Source: Verminephrobacter eiseniae EF01-2 (GTDB taxonomy: Bacteria; Pseudomonadota; Gammaproteobacteria; Burkholderiales; Burkholderiaceae_C). Taken from it: a DNA stretch of 64,000 nucleotides. The notes under the pieces are model-generated. The model ran no database searches, was not told the DNA's origin, and saw only the letters and a program-made list of their open reading frames with translations. The stretch is from the NCBI RefSeq assembly GCF_000015565.1, contig NC_008786.1:4018501-4082500 (forward strand), written 5' to 3'. A program made the translations under genes and the position numbers. Of this stretch, positions 38,856-48,090 are shown in pieces. Each line of letters opens with the position of its first letter. Positions within the stretch are counted from its first letter, which is position 1.

Positions 38856-40850
38856 ATGGATGAACTCCTCCAACCGCAGACAACGATGGCCAACCACCAC
38901 CAGACCGATCTCGTGGCGCAGGTATACCGCGCCCTCACCAGTGTCATGCCAGGCTTCGTTGCCCGGGCGCAGCAGAAAACCATGATCAGCCGAACCCTGG
39001 GCCTGATGACCCGCCAGGCGCTGGGCGTCATCGAGGCGCCCACGGGCATCGGCAAGAGCATGGGCTACCTCATTGCCGGCATCGCTTCGGCGGTCACCGA
39101 AGACAAGGTGCTGGTGGTTTCCACGGCCACCGCATCGCTGCAGGACCAACTGGCCAGCAAGGACCTGCCTCTGGCACTGCGCGCCTTCGCGCTGGCCGGT
39201 GTGTGTGGCATCGATGTCGTCGTCGCCAAGGGCCGCGAGCGCCACGCCTGTCCCATGAAGATGCATGCCTTCGCGGGGGGCACCCAGGACTTGTTCGCCG
39301 CTGGCGACGACCACACGGCGCTGACCCAGGCCGTGGACCTCTGGCGCCAGGGCCAATGGGCCGGCGTGCGCGACGATCTGCCTGTTCGCCTGCACCAGCG
39401 GGCGTGGATGAGGATCGCCAACACGGCCGCAAGCTGCCCGGGCCAGAAATGCCCCGAGTTCGATCTGTGCCCGTACTACGCAACCCAGGCTGCGCTCAAA
39501 ACCGCCCGCGTCATCATCACCAACCACGACTATCTGCTGTCCACCCTGTCGAACGTGCCCCACAGTGTGTTCTCCGATGGCCACAAGTGCCTCTTCGTGT
39601 TCGATGAGGCCCATCACCTGAGCGACAAGCTGCTCAACGCCTTCGCCCGGCGTCTCGACCTGGCCGCTTTCCCGAGCGAGGTCATCGAGGCCATCGCCCA
39701 GCTCTGCCCTGGAATGGTCGGCCTGGATTTTGCGGCCGAGCGCGTGCGGGGGATCTGGCGCGCATGCGAGGACGCCGCCCTGACCATGCTGGGCGATGGC
39801 AGCCAGCACCGCTTTACCTTGAACGAGGTACCGCCCCAGTTCCGGCGACTCTTGCTCGACCTCAAGGCGCAACTGAGCGGGATGCGCGCTACCTTGAAGG
39901 AAGTCAAGGAGTCGAACGCGCGTTTCAGGAACAAGGCCGTGGCAATGCTGGCCGATTCGCGCATCGGGCAGTTGTCCGGTGACGTGCAGGAGGCCATCGA
40001 TTGCATCGAGGAATTCACCGGCGACGATCTGGTGGCCCGCTGGCTCGCGCGCGGGCGCAACAGCATCGACCTGAACTGTTCGCCCTTCGACGGCGCCAGG
40101 AAGGCCCGCAAGCACCTGTGGCCCGTCGTCAAGACCGGCTTGCTGACCTCGGCGACTTTGACCACCCTGGGCAGCTTCGAGCCCATGCGCATCGCCCTGG
40201 GCCTGCCCGCCGAAACCAGCACCCTTAAGCTGGACAGCCCTTTCGATTACGGCCGCGCCCGGCTGATCGTGCCCAGGCTGTGCGTGGAAGCGTCCGACCC
40301 GGCGCATTCCCGCATGGTGGCCGCTTTCCTCAAGGACCATGCCCTGGGTGCCGCCAAACACAGGGGCGTGCTCGTGTACTTCACCAGCAAGAAGCTCATG
40401 CTCGATTGCATGGCGGCCATCCCGACAGCGCAGCGCGGCTGCATCCTGCTGCAGGGGCAATGGCAGCCCTGGGCCATGCTCGAGGAGCACAAGCGCCGCA
40501 TCGACGCAGGTGTGCGCAGCATCATCTTCGGCCTGGACAGCATCGGCGAGGGCGTCGATCTGCCGGGCGAGTATTGCACGCGGGTGATCATGACGCGCCT
40601 GCCGTTTCCTTGCCCCGATGATCCGGTGCTCTGCACCCACGCCGAATATCTGCGCAGCAAAGGCAAGGATCCGTTTCACATTCTGACCATGCCCAAGGTC
40701 GGGCTGAAGTTCGCCCAGGTTGCCGGACGCCTGATGCGGCGCGAGCAGGACTGGGGCGAGTTCTACGTGCTCGACAAACGCTTGAGATCCAAGCGCTATG
40801 GTGCCCAGATCGTCAAGAGCACTCCTTTCCGGACGATGGAGATGGGTTGA
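38856..40850 (+). CDS. DinG-like XPD-family helicase
   Basis: The 664-residue superfamily 2 helicase has Walker A APTGIGKS, Walker B DEAHHLSD, and four Cys (one in RHACPMK, three in SCPGQKCPEFDLCPYY) expected to hold a 4Fe-4S cluster. The C-terminal block GEGVDLPGEYCTRVIMTRLPFP and QVAGRLMRRE match DinG. Such helicases unwind 5'-tailed DNA, R-loops and D-loops. The ATG at 38856 was chosen; 38886 is possible. It is followed by the convergent toxin-antitoxin pair. Confidence 0.9.
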   Translation: MDELLQPQTTMANHHQTDLVAQVYRALTSVMPGFVARAQQKTMISRTLGLMTRQALGVIEAPTGIGKSMGYLIAGIASAVTEDKVLVVSTATASLQDQLASKDLPLALRAFALAGVCGIDVVVAKGRERHACPMKMHAFAGGTQDLFAAGDDHTALTQAVDLWRQGQWAGVRDDLPVRLHQRAWMRIANTAASCPGQKCPEFDLCPYYATQAALKTARVIITNHDYLLSTLSNVPHSVFSDGHKCLFVFDEAHHLSDKLLNAFARRLDLAAFPSEVIEAIAQLCPGMVGLDFAAERVRGIWRACEDAALTMLGDGSQHRFTLNEVPPQFRRLLLDLKAQLSGMRATLKEVKESNARFRNKAVAMLADSRIGQLSGDVQEAIDCIEEFTGDDLVARWLARGRNSIDLNCSPFDGARKARKHLWPVVKTGLLTSATLTTLGSFEPMRIALGLPAETSTLKLDSPFDYGRARLIVPRLCVEASDPAHSRMVAAFLKDHALGAAKHRGVLVYFTSKKLMLDCMAAIPTAQRGCILLQGQWQPWAMLEEHKRRIDAGVRSIIFGLDSIGEGVDLPGEYCTRVIMTRLPFPCPDDPVLCTHAEYLRSKGKDPFHILTMPKVGLKFAQVAGRLMRREQDWGEFYVLDKRLRSKRYGAQIVKSTPFRTMEMG

Positions 40851-40898
40851 GGCGGCTGACGCCGCCAATGCGATGAAAAATACCGCGTTCAGCAAATT

Positions 40899-41222
40899 TC
40901 ATGCTGCGCTCAACTCCTGGGACAGCTCGGGATGCTTGACGAGGAGCCGCAGCAGACACAACACCCCACCCGGCGGTACAAACCGCCCTTGCTCCCAGTC
41001 GCGCAGAGTTGCCACAGGGGTTGCGATGCGCTCGGCGAAGGCGGCTTGCGTCAAACCGGATTTCTCCCGCGCTCGACGCACAAGGAGTTGCTCAGGCGTA
41101 GTGACACGCCCAATCCCCGCCTTCGCCTCTGCGAGCGCCTGACGCAAATCGGGCAGAACTTCACCGGCATCGGCCTCGATAGCCGTCGCCACCTTCTCGA
41201 TGTCGATTTTCCCAATGCCCAT
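40899..41222 (-). CDS. HigA-like antitoxin (XRE-type)
   Basis: The 107-residue protein has a C-terminal helix-turn-helix (SGLTQAAFAERIATPVATLRDWEQGRFVPPG) typical of XRE antitoxins. It follows the toxin gene by one base, the toxin-first order usual for HigBA. The N-terminal acidic part would bind the toxin. An operator-like palindrome lies upstream of the pair. Confidence 0.85.
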   Translation of the reverse strand: MGIGKIDIEKVATAIEADAGEVLPDLRQALAEAKAGIGRVTTPEQLLVRRAREKSGLTQAAFAERIATPVATLRDWEQGRFVPPGGVLCLLRLLVKHPELSQELSAA

Positions 41223-41223
41223 T

Positions 41224-41511
41224 TCACACCACCTTTTTGATTTCAGCGGCAAGCATATTGGTGCGTTCGGCCTTGGCATACACCGCCGCCAGCAACACCA
41301 CTTCCTGCTCGGTCAGATTGAACCGCGCACCGCCGGACTTGCCAGACCCGGCACGGCCCCAGCGAACCTTGCGCGCTCCATCCTCACCGGGGATCACGTC
41401 ACCCGCCAGCGGGTTCGCAGCAATCGAGTCGATGAAGGCCAGCCGCTCGTTTTCTGACCAGAGCTTGTCGGCCTGTTTCTGGAATGTCGGGGTTTCGATC
41501 ACGGTGCGCAT
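41224..41511 (-). CDS. RelE/HigB-like toxin
   Basis: The 95-residue protein matches RelE/HigB toxins of the type with IETPTFQKQADKLWSENER, then VIPGEDGARKVRWGRAGSGKSGGAR and a C-terminal EVVLLAAVYAKAERTNML. Such toxins cleave mRNA at the ribosome. The ATG at 41511 gives the family length. It is paired with the antitoxin gene that follows, probably for maintenance of the element. Confidence 0.85.
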   Translation of the reverse strand: MRTVIETPTFQKQADKLWSENERLAFIDSIAANPLAGDVIPGEDGARKVRWGRAGSGKSGGARFNLTEQEVVLLAAVYAKAERTNMLAAEIKKVV

Positions 41512-41521
41512 GAGTTCAACT

Positions 41522-41538
41522 ATACGGGTTTCCCGTAT
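41522..41538. promoter_or_regulatory. Palindromic operator of the toxin-antitoxin pair
   Basis: ATACGGG-TTT-CCCGTAT is a perfect 7-bp inverted repeat, 11 bp upstream of the toxin start, where an antitoxin-bound operator is expected. Confidence 0.65.
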
Positions 41539-41885
41539 CACGGGCAAGCCCAGGGACATCGGCCGCCGTACAGCGCTGGCTCGTCTGGCATTGCCAGGGC
41601 AACACCCAAGCTCTGTGCCGAGGCGCTGTGACGCCATAACGCTGCGGGCACGAATCGGCCGGCTGAACTTCAGTTCCTCCCGTAGCCGCCTGGTGTCTGT
41701 GGTGCTCGATTTGCGCACCAGAGGCGGGCAAAGGGCGTCGAACTCGCGAGCCCGTTGTTTCACTCGCCCGAATGAAACCGCCAGGATTTGATTTTCAATT
41801 TTTTCAGCATAATGTGTATTCGAGGGCAGGCCAACCCACCGGCCGCCCTCGACATGACTTCCATTGATAACTGAAGGAGACCGAT

Positions 41886-42863
41886 GTGAAGAACATCAAG
41901 ATCACGCTGGTGATGACAGCAACTGCTGCGATGCTGGCCGCCTGTGGTGGCGGTGGTTCAGATACGCCTGCGGTGGTTACGCCTGCTCCAGATACGCCTG
42001 CGGTGGTTACGCCTGCGGTGACAGCGGACACCCTGAACCGTACCAACACCCCCGGCGTGTATGCCGACAACGAACGCAAGTACATGTTCGACATGCTCAA
42101 TCAGGTGCGCGGCATCACGGGCGTGGGCTTTCTCAAGCAGAACGAGGCGCTGGACAAGGCGGCGCAGGCGCACGCGGAATATCGCTGGATGAACCCCGGA
42201 GAATCGGGTCATACTGAAAAAATCGACTACGCTGGATTCACTGGAGAAACTCCTGCAGACCGTGCCAGACACTTCGGATATGCAGGGTATGCATCTGAAT
42301 CCGTGGTTGGCAGCATTACTGCCATGGGCGCCATCAATAGACTGCTTGGAGGGCCCTACCATGCCAGACACTTGCTTTGGGATGATAACGACCTCGGCAC
42401 TGGCAGGGTATCCAGTGGCTTACATACCGTGGTTACTGGCACTAATTCATGGAATGATCGCCAAAAACTCGCCGGCGATCAGATTGCAATGTATCCATGC
42501 AACAACATTCAAGTGAATGTACAGGGCCAAGGCTACGAGACGCCAACCCCAGCCGTCTTGAATGGCAAGGATGATTTCGGTTACAGCAGCATGGCCATTG
42601 TTCGTCGCGGTCAGACCCTGGTGGTTGACGCCTGGGAACTGCGCGATGCGGCCGGTAATCTGGTTCCGACCGTGGTGATGACGGGGGCCAACGATACGCT
42701 CAAGTATTTCTCGAATCACGAGGCCGCACTGATCCCGCTGAACGCATTGCCCCGTACCGTGACCACTTACACCAGCGTCCTCAAAGGAAAGAACAATGGC
42801 GTGCCGTTCGAGAAGACTTGCACTTGGCGCACTGTGGCCGGTGAGACAGTGCCGTCGAACTGA
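41886..42863 (+). CDS. CAP-domain lipoprotein, copy 1
   Basis: The 325-residue protein starts with GTG (41886; AAGGAGA ribosome-binding site). It has a lipoprotein signal with lipobox LAAC and GGGGS after the Cys, then a Thr/Pro-rich stalk made of a 30-bp tandem repeat (TPAVVTPAPD). The CAP/SCP-like domain contains NEALDKAAQAHAEYRWMNPG and a GHTEK site. Bacterial CAP proteins are secreted or surface proteins of varied or unknown activity. A hairpin (CGAGGGC/GCCCTCG) lies in its leader. It differs from copy 2 at only a handful of residues. Confidence 0.8.
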   Translation: MKNIKITLVMTATAAMLAACGGGGSDTPAVVTPAPDTPAVVTPAVTADTLNRTNTPGVYADNERKYMFDMLNQVRGITGVGFLKQNEALDKAAQAHAEYRWMNPGESGHTEKIDYAGFTGETPADRARHFGYAGYASESVVGSITAMGAINRLLGGPYHARHLLWDDNDLGTGRVSSGLHTVVTGTNSWNDRQKLAGDQIAMYPCNNIQVNVQGQGYETPTPAVLNGKDDFGYSSMAIVRRGQTLVVDAWELRDAAGNLVPTVVMTGANDTLKYFSNHEAALIPLNALPRTVTTYTSVLKGKNNGVPFEKTCTWRTVAGETVPSN

Positions 42864-42880
42864 GCCATACCCCACAAAGC

Positions 42881-42906
42881 AAAAACCGCCCTCAGGCGGT
42901 TTTTTT
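42881..42906. terminator. Terminator between CAP lipoprotein copy 1 and the truncated gene
   Basis: AAAACCGCC-CTCA-GGCGGTTTTTTT can act in both directions between convergent genes. Confidence 0.85.
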
Positions 42907-42951
42907 GTGCGCTTGCCCATCCTGAAGGCCGAGGTTTGACGCGCCTTTCGA

Positions 42952-43536
42952 TCAAGGCCCGATACCGGTGCAACCATTAGGATCGGTATAACCAAAATCG
43001 ACCACGATGTCACAGGAATCGGTATGGGGCGAGGTGTAAACAGTAGCGCAATAACCCCGAATCACGTAGCACACCCTCGGCACCTTCGTCGTGGGGAGTG
43101 GTGTGCTGGGCGTTGTGGTGGGTGGTGTGATGGGCGTTATGGTGGACTTACACCCCTCAGGAGGCATCAACCGCCCATCCGAGCAATACTGCGGACACCC
43201 ACTTGGCGTCATGATCGAGCCATCGGAGCAAATTTGAACGGGCGGTGGTACGGGATCCGGCGTAGCAGGTGGGGTCACCGGTGGCGCTGGCCGTGTTGGT
43301 GTTGGCGGACGAGGTGCCGGTGGCTGCGGGGGAGGCGGGCACGCCTGCGAGAAAGGAATCCGCGAGCCATCCCAGCATGTCTGCAGGCAATAGCCACCCT
43401 CCGGGTGAGCGCCCGAGCCGACGCAAATCAGATCCTCGGGATCACGGCAGCCATTGGCGCCTGGTGCACCATTCGGGTCATACCGAGGATCGCGGCGGCA
43501 ATGCTTGATGAAGACGCCAGTCTGCGCGATCCCTCC
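42952..43536 (-). pseudogene. 5'-truncated copy of the Cys-rich secreted protein gene
   Basis: The frame matches the C-terminal two thirds of the intact gene at 44751-45608 (HCRRDPRYDPNGAPGANGC through DPNGCTGIGP). It has lost the start, signal peptide and about 100 residues at the duplication junction, where an in-frame stop precedes it (about 43537). The repeated CSDGSIM/CPQYC section has changed and the Pro-rich linker is different. It is very probably not expressed as a secreted protein. Confidence 0.75.
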
Positions 43537-43684
43537 TCATCATCGATGACAGGTTTTTTTGCACGCCCGGACGAAACCGCCAGGATTTGACTTCGAACTC
43601 TTTCAGCATAATGTGCATTCGAGGGCAGGCCAACGCACCGGCCGCCCTCGACATGACTTCCATTGATGACTGAAGGAGACCGAT

Positions 43685-44662
43685 GTGAAGAACATCAAGA
43701 TCACGCTGGCGATGGCAGCAACTGCTGCGATGCTGGCCGCCTGTGGTGGCGGTGGTTCAGATACGCCTGCGGTGGTTACGCCTGCTCCAGATACGCCTGC
43801 GGTGGTTACGCCTGCGGTGACAGCGGACACCCTGAACCGTACCAACACCCCCGGCGTGTATGCCGACAACGAACGCAAGTACATGTTCGATTCGCTCAAT
43901 CAGGTGCGCGGCATCACGGGCGTGGGCTTTCTCAAGCAGAACGAGGCGCTGGACAAGGCGGCGCAGGCGCACGCGGAATATCTCTGGATGAACCCCGGAG
44001 AATCGGGTCATACTGAAAAAATCGACTACGCTGGATTCACTGGAGAAACTCCTGCAGACCGTGCCAGACACTTCGGATATGCAGGGTATGCATCTGAATC
44101 CGTGGTTGGCAGCATTACTGCCATGGGCGCCATCAATGGGCTGCTTGGAGGGCCCTACCATGCCAGACACTTGCTTTGGGATGATAACGACCTCGGCACT
44201 GGCAGGGTATCCAGTGGCTTACATACCGTGGTTACTGGCACTAATTCATGGAATGATCGCCAAAAACTCGCCGGCGATCAGATTGCAATGTATCCATGCA
44301 ACAACATTCAAGTGAATGTGCAGGGTCAAGGTTACGAAACGCCAACCCCAGCCGTATTGAATGGCAAGAAGGATTTCGGTTACAGCAGCATGGCCATTGT
44401 TCGTCGCGGTCAGACCTTGGTGGTTGACGCCTGGGAACTGCGCGATGCGGCCGGTAATCTGGTTCCGACCGTGGTGATGACGGGGGCCAACGATACGCTC
44501 AAGTATTTCTCGAATCACGAGGCCGCACTGATCCCGCTGAACGCATTGCCCCGTACCGTGACCACTTACACCAGCGTCCTCAAAGGAAAGAACAATGGCG
44601 TGCCGTTCGAGAAGACTTGCACTTGGCGCACTGTGGCCGGTGAGACAGTGCCGTCGAACTGA
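43685..44662 (+). CDS. CAP-domain lipoprotein, copy 2
   Basis: The second 325-residue copy has the same lipobox, 30-bp stalk repeat, CAP domain, GTG start and leader hairpin as copy 1. Substitutions include AEYLWMN for AEYRWMN, FDSLNQ for FDMLNQ, INGLLGG for INRLLGG and GKKDFG for GKDDFG. Retention of both open frames despite many silent changes suggests both were kept under selection for some time. Function is unknown beyond the family's extracellular location. Confidence 0.8.
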   Translation: MKNIKITLAMAATAAMLAACGGGGSDTPAVVTPAPDTPAVVTPAVTADTLNRTNTPGVYADNERKYMFDSLNQVRGITGVGFLKQNEALDKAAQAHAEYLWMNPGESGHTEKIDYAGFTGETPADRARHFGYAGYASESVVGSITAMGAINGLLGGPYHARHLLWDDNDLGTGRVSSGLHTVVTGTNSWNDRQKLAGDQIAMYPCNNIQVNVQGQGYETPTPAVLNGKKDFGYSSMAIVRRGQTLVVDAWELRDAAGNLVPTVVMTGANDTLKYFSNHEAALIPLNALPRTVTTYTSVLKGKNNGVPFEKTCTWRTVAGETVPSN

Positions 44663-44679
44663 GCCATACCCCACAAAGC

Positions 44680-44705
44680 AAAAACCGCCCTCAGGCGGTT
44701 TTTTT
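44680..44705. terminator. Terminator between CAP lipoprotein copy 2 and the Cys-rich gene
   Basis: Same AAAACCGCC-CTCA-GGCGGTTTTTTT hairpin as in copy 1, between convergent genes. Confidence 0.85.
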
Positions 44706-44750
44706 GTGCGCTTGCCCATCCTGAAGGCCGAGGTTTGACGCGCCTTCCGA

Positions 44751-45608
44751 TCAAGGCCCGATACCGGTGCAACCATTAGGATCGGTATAACCAAAATCGA
44801 CCACGATGTCACAGGAATCGGTATGGGGCGAGGTGTAAACAGTAGCGCAATAACCCCGAATCACGTAGCACACCCTCGGCACCTTCGTCGTGGGGAGTGG
44901 TGTGCTGGGCGTTGTGGTGGGCGTTGTGATGGGCGTTTCAAAAGGACACCCCCCAGGAGGCATCAACTTCCCATCCGGGCAATACTGCGGGCACCCATTT
45001 GGCCCCATGATCGAGCCATCTGAGCACACCAGAGGCTGCTCGGGGCAAGTGCTGCCATTCTTTACCGAACCATCGGGGCAATACTCGATAGGGTTGATTA
45101 ATGGCGGCGTGGGCGCAGGCGTGGGCTGTGAAGGTGAAGGCGAAGGCGGGCACGCCTGCGAGAAAGGAATCCGCGAGCCATCCCAGCATGTCTGCAGGCA
45201 ATAGCCACCCTCCGGATGAGCGCCCGAGCCGACGCAAATCAAATCCTCGGGATCACGGCAGCCATTGGCGCCAGGCGCACCATTCGGGTCATACCGAGGA
45301 TCGCGGCGGCAATGCTTGATGAAGACGCAACTGTCCGCATAGGCCAGGCCCACGTTCAAACAGTGCGGCGGCGTGCCACACCAGAACGGCACGGAACTGG
45401 GCTCATCCCGATCAGAAATGCGCTGAAGACCTCCTGGCACATTGCAGCCCTCGATGGGCAGCATCGCGCGCAGGTCGGCCATGCCTTCCTTGGCGGGGTC
45501 ATAGGTCCACTTGCCCTCGGCGGTGACGCCCGCGAAAGCACCTCCCCCGCCGAGGAACGATAGCGCCACGACGGCGCCCGTCAAAAATCGCTTCAAGAAT
45601 CCGAGCAC
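44751..45608 (-). CDS. Cys-rich secreted protein of unknown function
   Basis: The 285-residue protein starts with GTG at 45608, preceded by GGGAG at 7-base spacing. It has a signal peptide (FLTGAVVALSFLGGGGAFAG) and many Cys in spaced groups (CVGSGAHPEGGYCLQTCWDG, CSDGSIMGPNGCPQYCPDG), joined by Pro/Thr-rich linkers. Repeated C-DGS/L-M-P-GC units look like small disulfide-bonded modules. It resembles surface or pilus-linked proteins of conjugative elements in style, but no family is recognised. It converges on the CAP lipoprotein gene, an arrangement kept in both copies of the duplication. Confidence 0.65.
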   Translation of the reverse strand: MLGFLKRFLTGAVVALSFLGGGGAFAGVTAEGKWTYDPAKEGMADLRAMLPIEGCNVPGGLQRISDRDEPSSVPFWCGTPPHCLNVGLAYADSCVFIKHCRRDPRYDPNGAPGANGCRDPEDLICVGSGAHPEGGYCLQTCWDGSRIPFSQACPPSPSPSQPTPAPTPPLINPIEYCPDGSVKNGSTCPEQPLVCSDGSIMGPNGCPQYCPDGKLMPPGGCPFETPITTPTTTPSTPLPTTKVPRVCYVIRGYCATVYTSPHTDSCDIVVDFGYTDPNGCTGIGP

Positions 45609-45720
45609 GGTATATCTCCCATGTAGCCGATGGAGAATTTTTGACCGCCGCTGACGACTTGCGAGTGTCGAATGACGAAGGAAAGACGCTGATTCCCATG
45701 CGCGCTCAAGCAGAAACCAC

Positions 45721-46050
45721 TCAGTTGGGCGGCGCCGGTCGCCTGCCGCGCTGTCGGCATAACGGGTGGTGCGCTGCGCGCAGTCGTTCCAGTCGCGGCC
45801 CTTGTCCTTGTGCCTGTGTGTGGCCCGTGACCCAAAGTCTCCGGCACATGGCGTCCACGGGGGACAAATAAGCCTCACCAATGCCACCAGAAGCCCCGCC
45901 AAGCTCTTCGGTGACCTTGGCCCCGCCCCCCTGTTGTCGCGCCCGCTGCATCGCCTCCTGCGCCTTCTGTGCGGCTTGCCGCTGGTCCGTCCTCCCTTTG
46001 CAAGCCCGCGAAATCGTGGTGCGCCCCAACCACGCCATGATCCATCGCAT
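45721..46050 (-). CDS. Hypothetical short protein (weak)
   Basis: A minus-strand frame of about 109 residues (WLGRTTISRACKGRTDQRQ then AAQKAQEAMQRARQQGGGAK) fills part of the gap between the helicase and the Cys-rich gene. Composition is plausible for a helical basic protein but the C-terminal part is Arg-rich and frames on this strand compete. The start could be 46050 or 46038. Confidence 0.3.
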   Translation of the reverse strand: MRWIMAWLGRTTISRACKGRTDQRQAAQKAQEAMQRARQQGGGAKVTEELGGASGGIGEAYLSPVDAMCRRLWVTGHTQAQGQGPRLERLRAAHHPLCRQRGRRPAPPN

Positions 46051-46153
46051 CGATGACGATGGCGGCACTCTGACCGTACTGCGCGTGTTGCACGCGGCCC
46101 GCCAGTGGCCAGCGCCATAAGCAACGCCAGAAACCCCAGGTACGCCCAACCGG

Positions 46154-48025
46154 CTACGGCAGCGCAACCACATCCGCACCCTCGCCGATCCGCTCAACCC
46201 CGGCCTCATGCACGAACGGCGAGATCGCGGCTTTGCCGGCCGCGCTGATGATCAGCGTCGTGCGCGCTCGCGTCATCGCCACGTAGAACAGCCGGCGCTC
46301 CTCCTGGATACTGCTCGCCTCGTCCGGAAAGCGCCCCTCCTCGGCGCCGAGCAACCACACCTCATCCCACTCCAGGCCCTTGGCGCCGTGGGCCGTCAGC
46401 AGCACCACCGGGTTGCCTTCGGGCTTCTTGTCCTTGTCCGGCTGTGCGGACATGTCCTTGGTGCGCTGCACGCGCGCGCGCATCTGCACGGTGCCATCGA
46501 CCACGCCATCATCGCCGGCCCCGCCCACCGGCTTGGAGAACACCTCGCACACGATCTCCAGCGCCGCAACGCTGCGCTTGTCATCCGTGTGCTCGATGAG
46601 CAACCCCAGCAGTTTGTCCAGCACATAGGCCACGGCACCGGCCGCCAGCAACTGGCCCCATTCCTCAAATCGCCGCTGCACCTGGGCATAAGCCTTCCTG
46701 GCATTCGGCGACAGATCCACGCCAGCGAGGGCGGCCTTCGATTTGGGCTGGAGCAGATCGGCCCCATGCGCCGCATGCAGCGCCTTCAATTCATCCTCGC
46801 CCACACCGCACCAGGCCAGCAGCACATCCCCATCGCGCGCATCCATGCCCAGCAGCGCCGACAGGGCGGCCAGGAACACCGCCATCTCGTGGGACTTGAG
46901 CACCGAGCCCCCTTCGCTGCGCGTGTACGGCACGCGGTGCTTGAGGCACTGGACCTCCATGTCATCGAGGCGCTTGTTCGTGCGCGCCAGCACACCCATG
47001 CTGCGCCCTGCGGCCAAGGACTTTCTGGCCCGCTCGCAGCACACCTGGGCCTCGCGCTGGCGGCTTGCATAGCGCTCCCAGAGCGCCACGCCGCCCGCGC
47101 CCTTGTGCGCCAGCAGCGCCTTGGCCATCCGCTGCATGTTGCACGCGATCAGGCGGGCGGCAGGCGCCAGAACCTCGGCATGGCAGCGGTAGTTCATGCC
47201 CAGGACGATGGCCTGCGCGTTGAGCTGGCGCGCGAAGTCCGTCATGCCCTTGTAGCCCAAGGCCCGCCGGAACCCGTAGATGCTCTGGTCATCATCGCCG
47301 ACCGCCGTGAGCGTCGACGCCTGGCGATGGAGCATCGACCACTCGTACTGCGCAAGGTCGGTATCCTGGTATTCGTCGATCAACAGGCAGTCGCACGGCA
47401 AGGGGCTGATGACGCCCTCGGCGATCGCCCGGTTCGTATGGAGCACAATGTCCTGAAGATCGATCACGCCATGCCGGCGCAGGATCTCTTGGTACATGCG
47501 GGCCAACTCGGCATGGCGATGCGAATCGGGCTCTTTCTGCCCGGACTTGATGCCCTCGACGACCGCCGTCGCTTCGTCTATCGTCATCTCCAGCTCTGCG
47601 TGCTTGAGCGCCCGCGCGACAAATCCCCTGCGGCTGCCCTCGCGCACGATCTCCCAGGGCCGCTGCAAGCGCGAGAAGCCCTTGCGCAGGATGTTCGATC
47701 CCATCGGCGTGCGCTGCTTGCCGGGAAAGGCCATCGACAGGGCGATGCTGTGAAACGTGCCCACCAGCAGCGAAGGCAGCGCCTGCTTGCCGGCAATGAG
47801 GATGATCCGCTCGCGCAACTCCAGCGCCGCATCGCGCGTGAATGTCACGGCCGCCACAGTGCGGCCACGCGAGAGGTTCAGCGCAGCCTTGACGGCCAGG
47901 GTCTTGGTCTTGCCAGAGCCCGGTGCCGCGATGGCAAGGCAGTGCCCGTCATGCAGCGCCACCGCCTTCTGCTGGGGAGCGAGACCATCCAATTGCTGTT
48001 GCAGTTCGTTCATGGGCAAATCCAC
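46154..48025 (-). CDS. UvrD/Rep-like superfamily 1 helicase
   Basis: The 623-residue helicase has Walker A AAPGSGKTKT, motif Ia VAAVTFTRDAALELRER, Walker B LLIDEYQDTD, motif III GDDDQSIYGFR, motif IV GMNYRCH, and motif V/VI LLTAHGAKGLEWDEVWL...EERRLFYVAMTRAR. These are 3'-5' DNA helicases of repair and rolling-circle systems. It is one of three helicases on the element. The start may be the Met at residue 1 or residue 5. Confidence 0.92.
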   Translation of the reverse strand: MDLPMNELQQQLDGLAPQQKAVALHDGHCLAIAAPGSGKTKTLAVKAALNLSRGRTVAAVTFTRDAALELRERIILIAGKQALPSLLVGTFHSIALSMAFPGKQRTPMGSNILRKGFSRLQRPWEIVREGSRRGFVARALKHAELEMTIDEATAVVEGIKSGQKEPDSHRHAELARMYQEILRRHGVIDLQDIVLHTNRAIAEGVISPLPCDCLLIDEYQDTDLAQYEWSMLHRQASTLTAVGDDDQSIYGFRRALGYKGMTDFARQLNAQAIVLGMNYRCHAEVLAPAARLIACNMQRMAKALLAHKGAGGVALWERYASRQREAQVCCERARKSLAAGRSMGVLARTNKRLDDMEVQCLKHRVPYTRSEGGSVLKSHEMAVFLAALSALLGMDARDGDVLLAWCGVGEDELKALHAAHGADLLQPKSKAALAGVDLSPNARKAYAQVQRRFEEWGQLLAAGAVAYVLDKLLGLLIEHTDDKRSVAALEIVCEVFSKPVGGAGDDGVVDGTVQMRARVQRTKDMSAQPDKDKKPEGNPVVLLTAHGAKGLEWDEVWLLGAEEGRFPDEASSIQEERRLFYVAMTRARTTLIISAAGKAAISPFVHEAGVERIGEGADVVALP

Positions 48026-48090
48026 ATCCCCAAAAAAACACCCGGACTGAGCCGGGTGAAGTGCACGGAGACAACGGGGAGCAAAGAAAA

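Larger units (their letters stand above)
41765..45327. repeat. 1.8-kb tandem duplication (two diverged copies)
   Basis: Copy 1 (41765-43516) and copy 2 (43564-45327) are offset by about 1.8 kb and nearly identical through the lipoprotein gene and its terminator, then diverge more in the Cys-rich gene. Both start at CGCCCG ahead of the lipoprotein leader and end at a GAAGACG in the convergent Cys-rich gene. A 47-bp junction separates them. Copy 1 therefore carries only a 5'-truncated Cys-rich gene. Confidence 0.9.
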
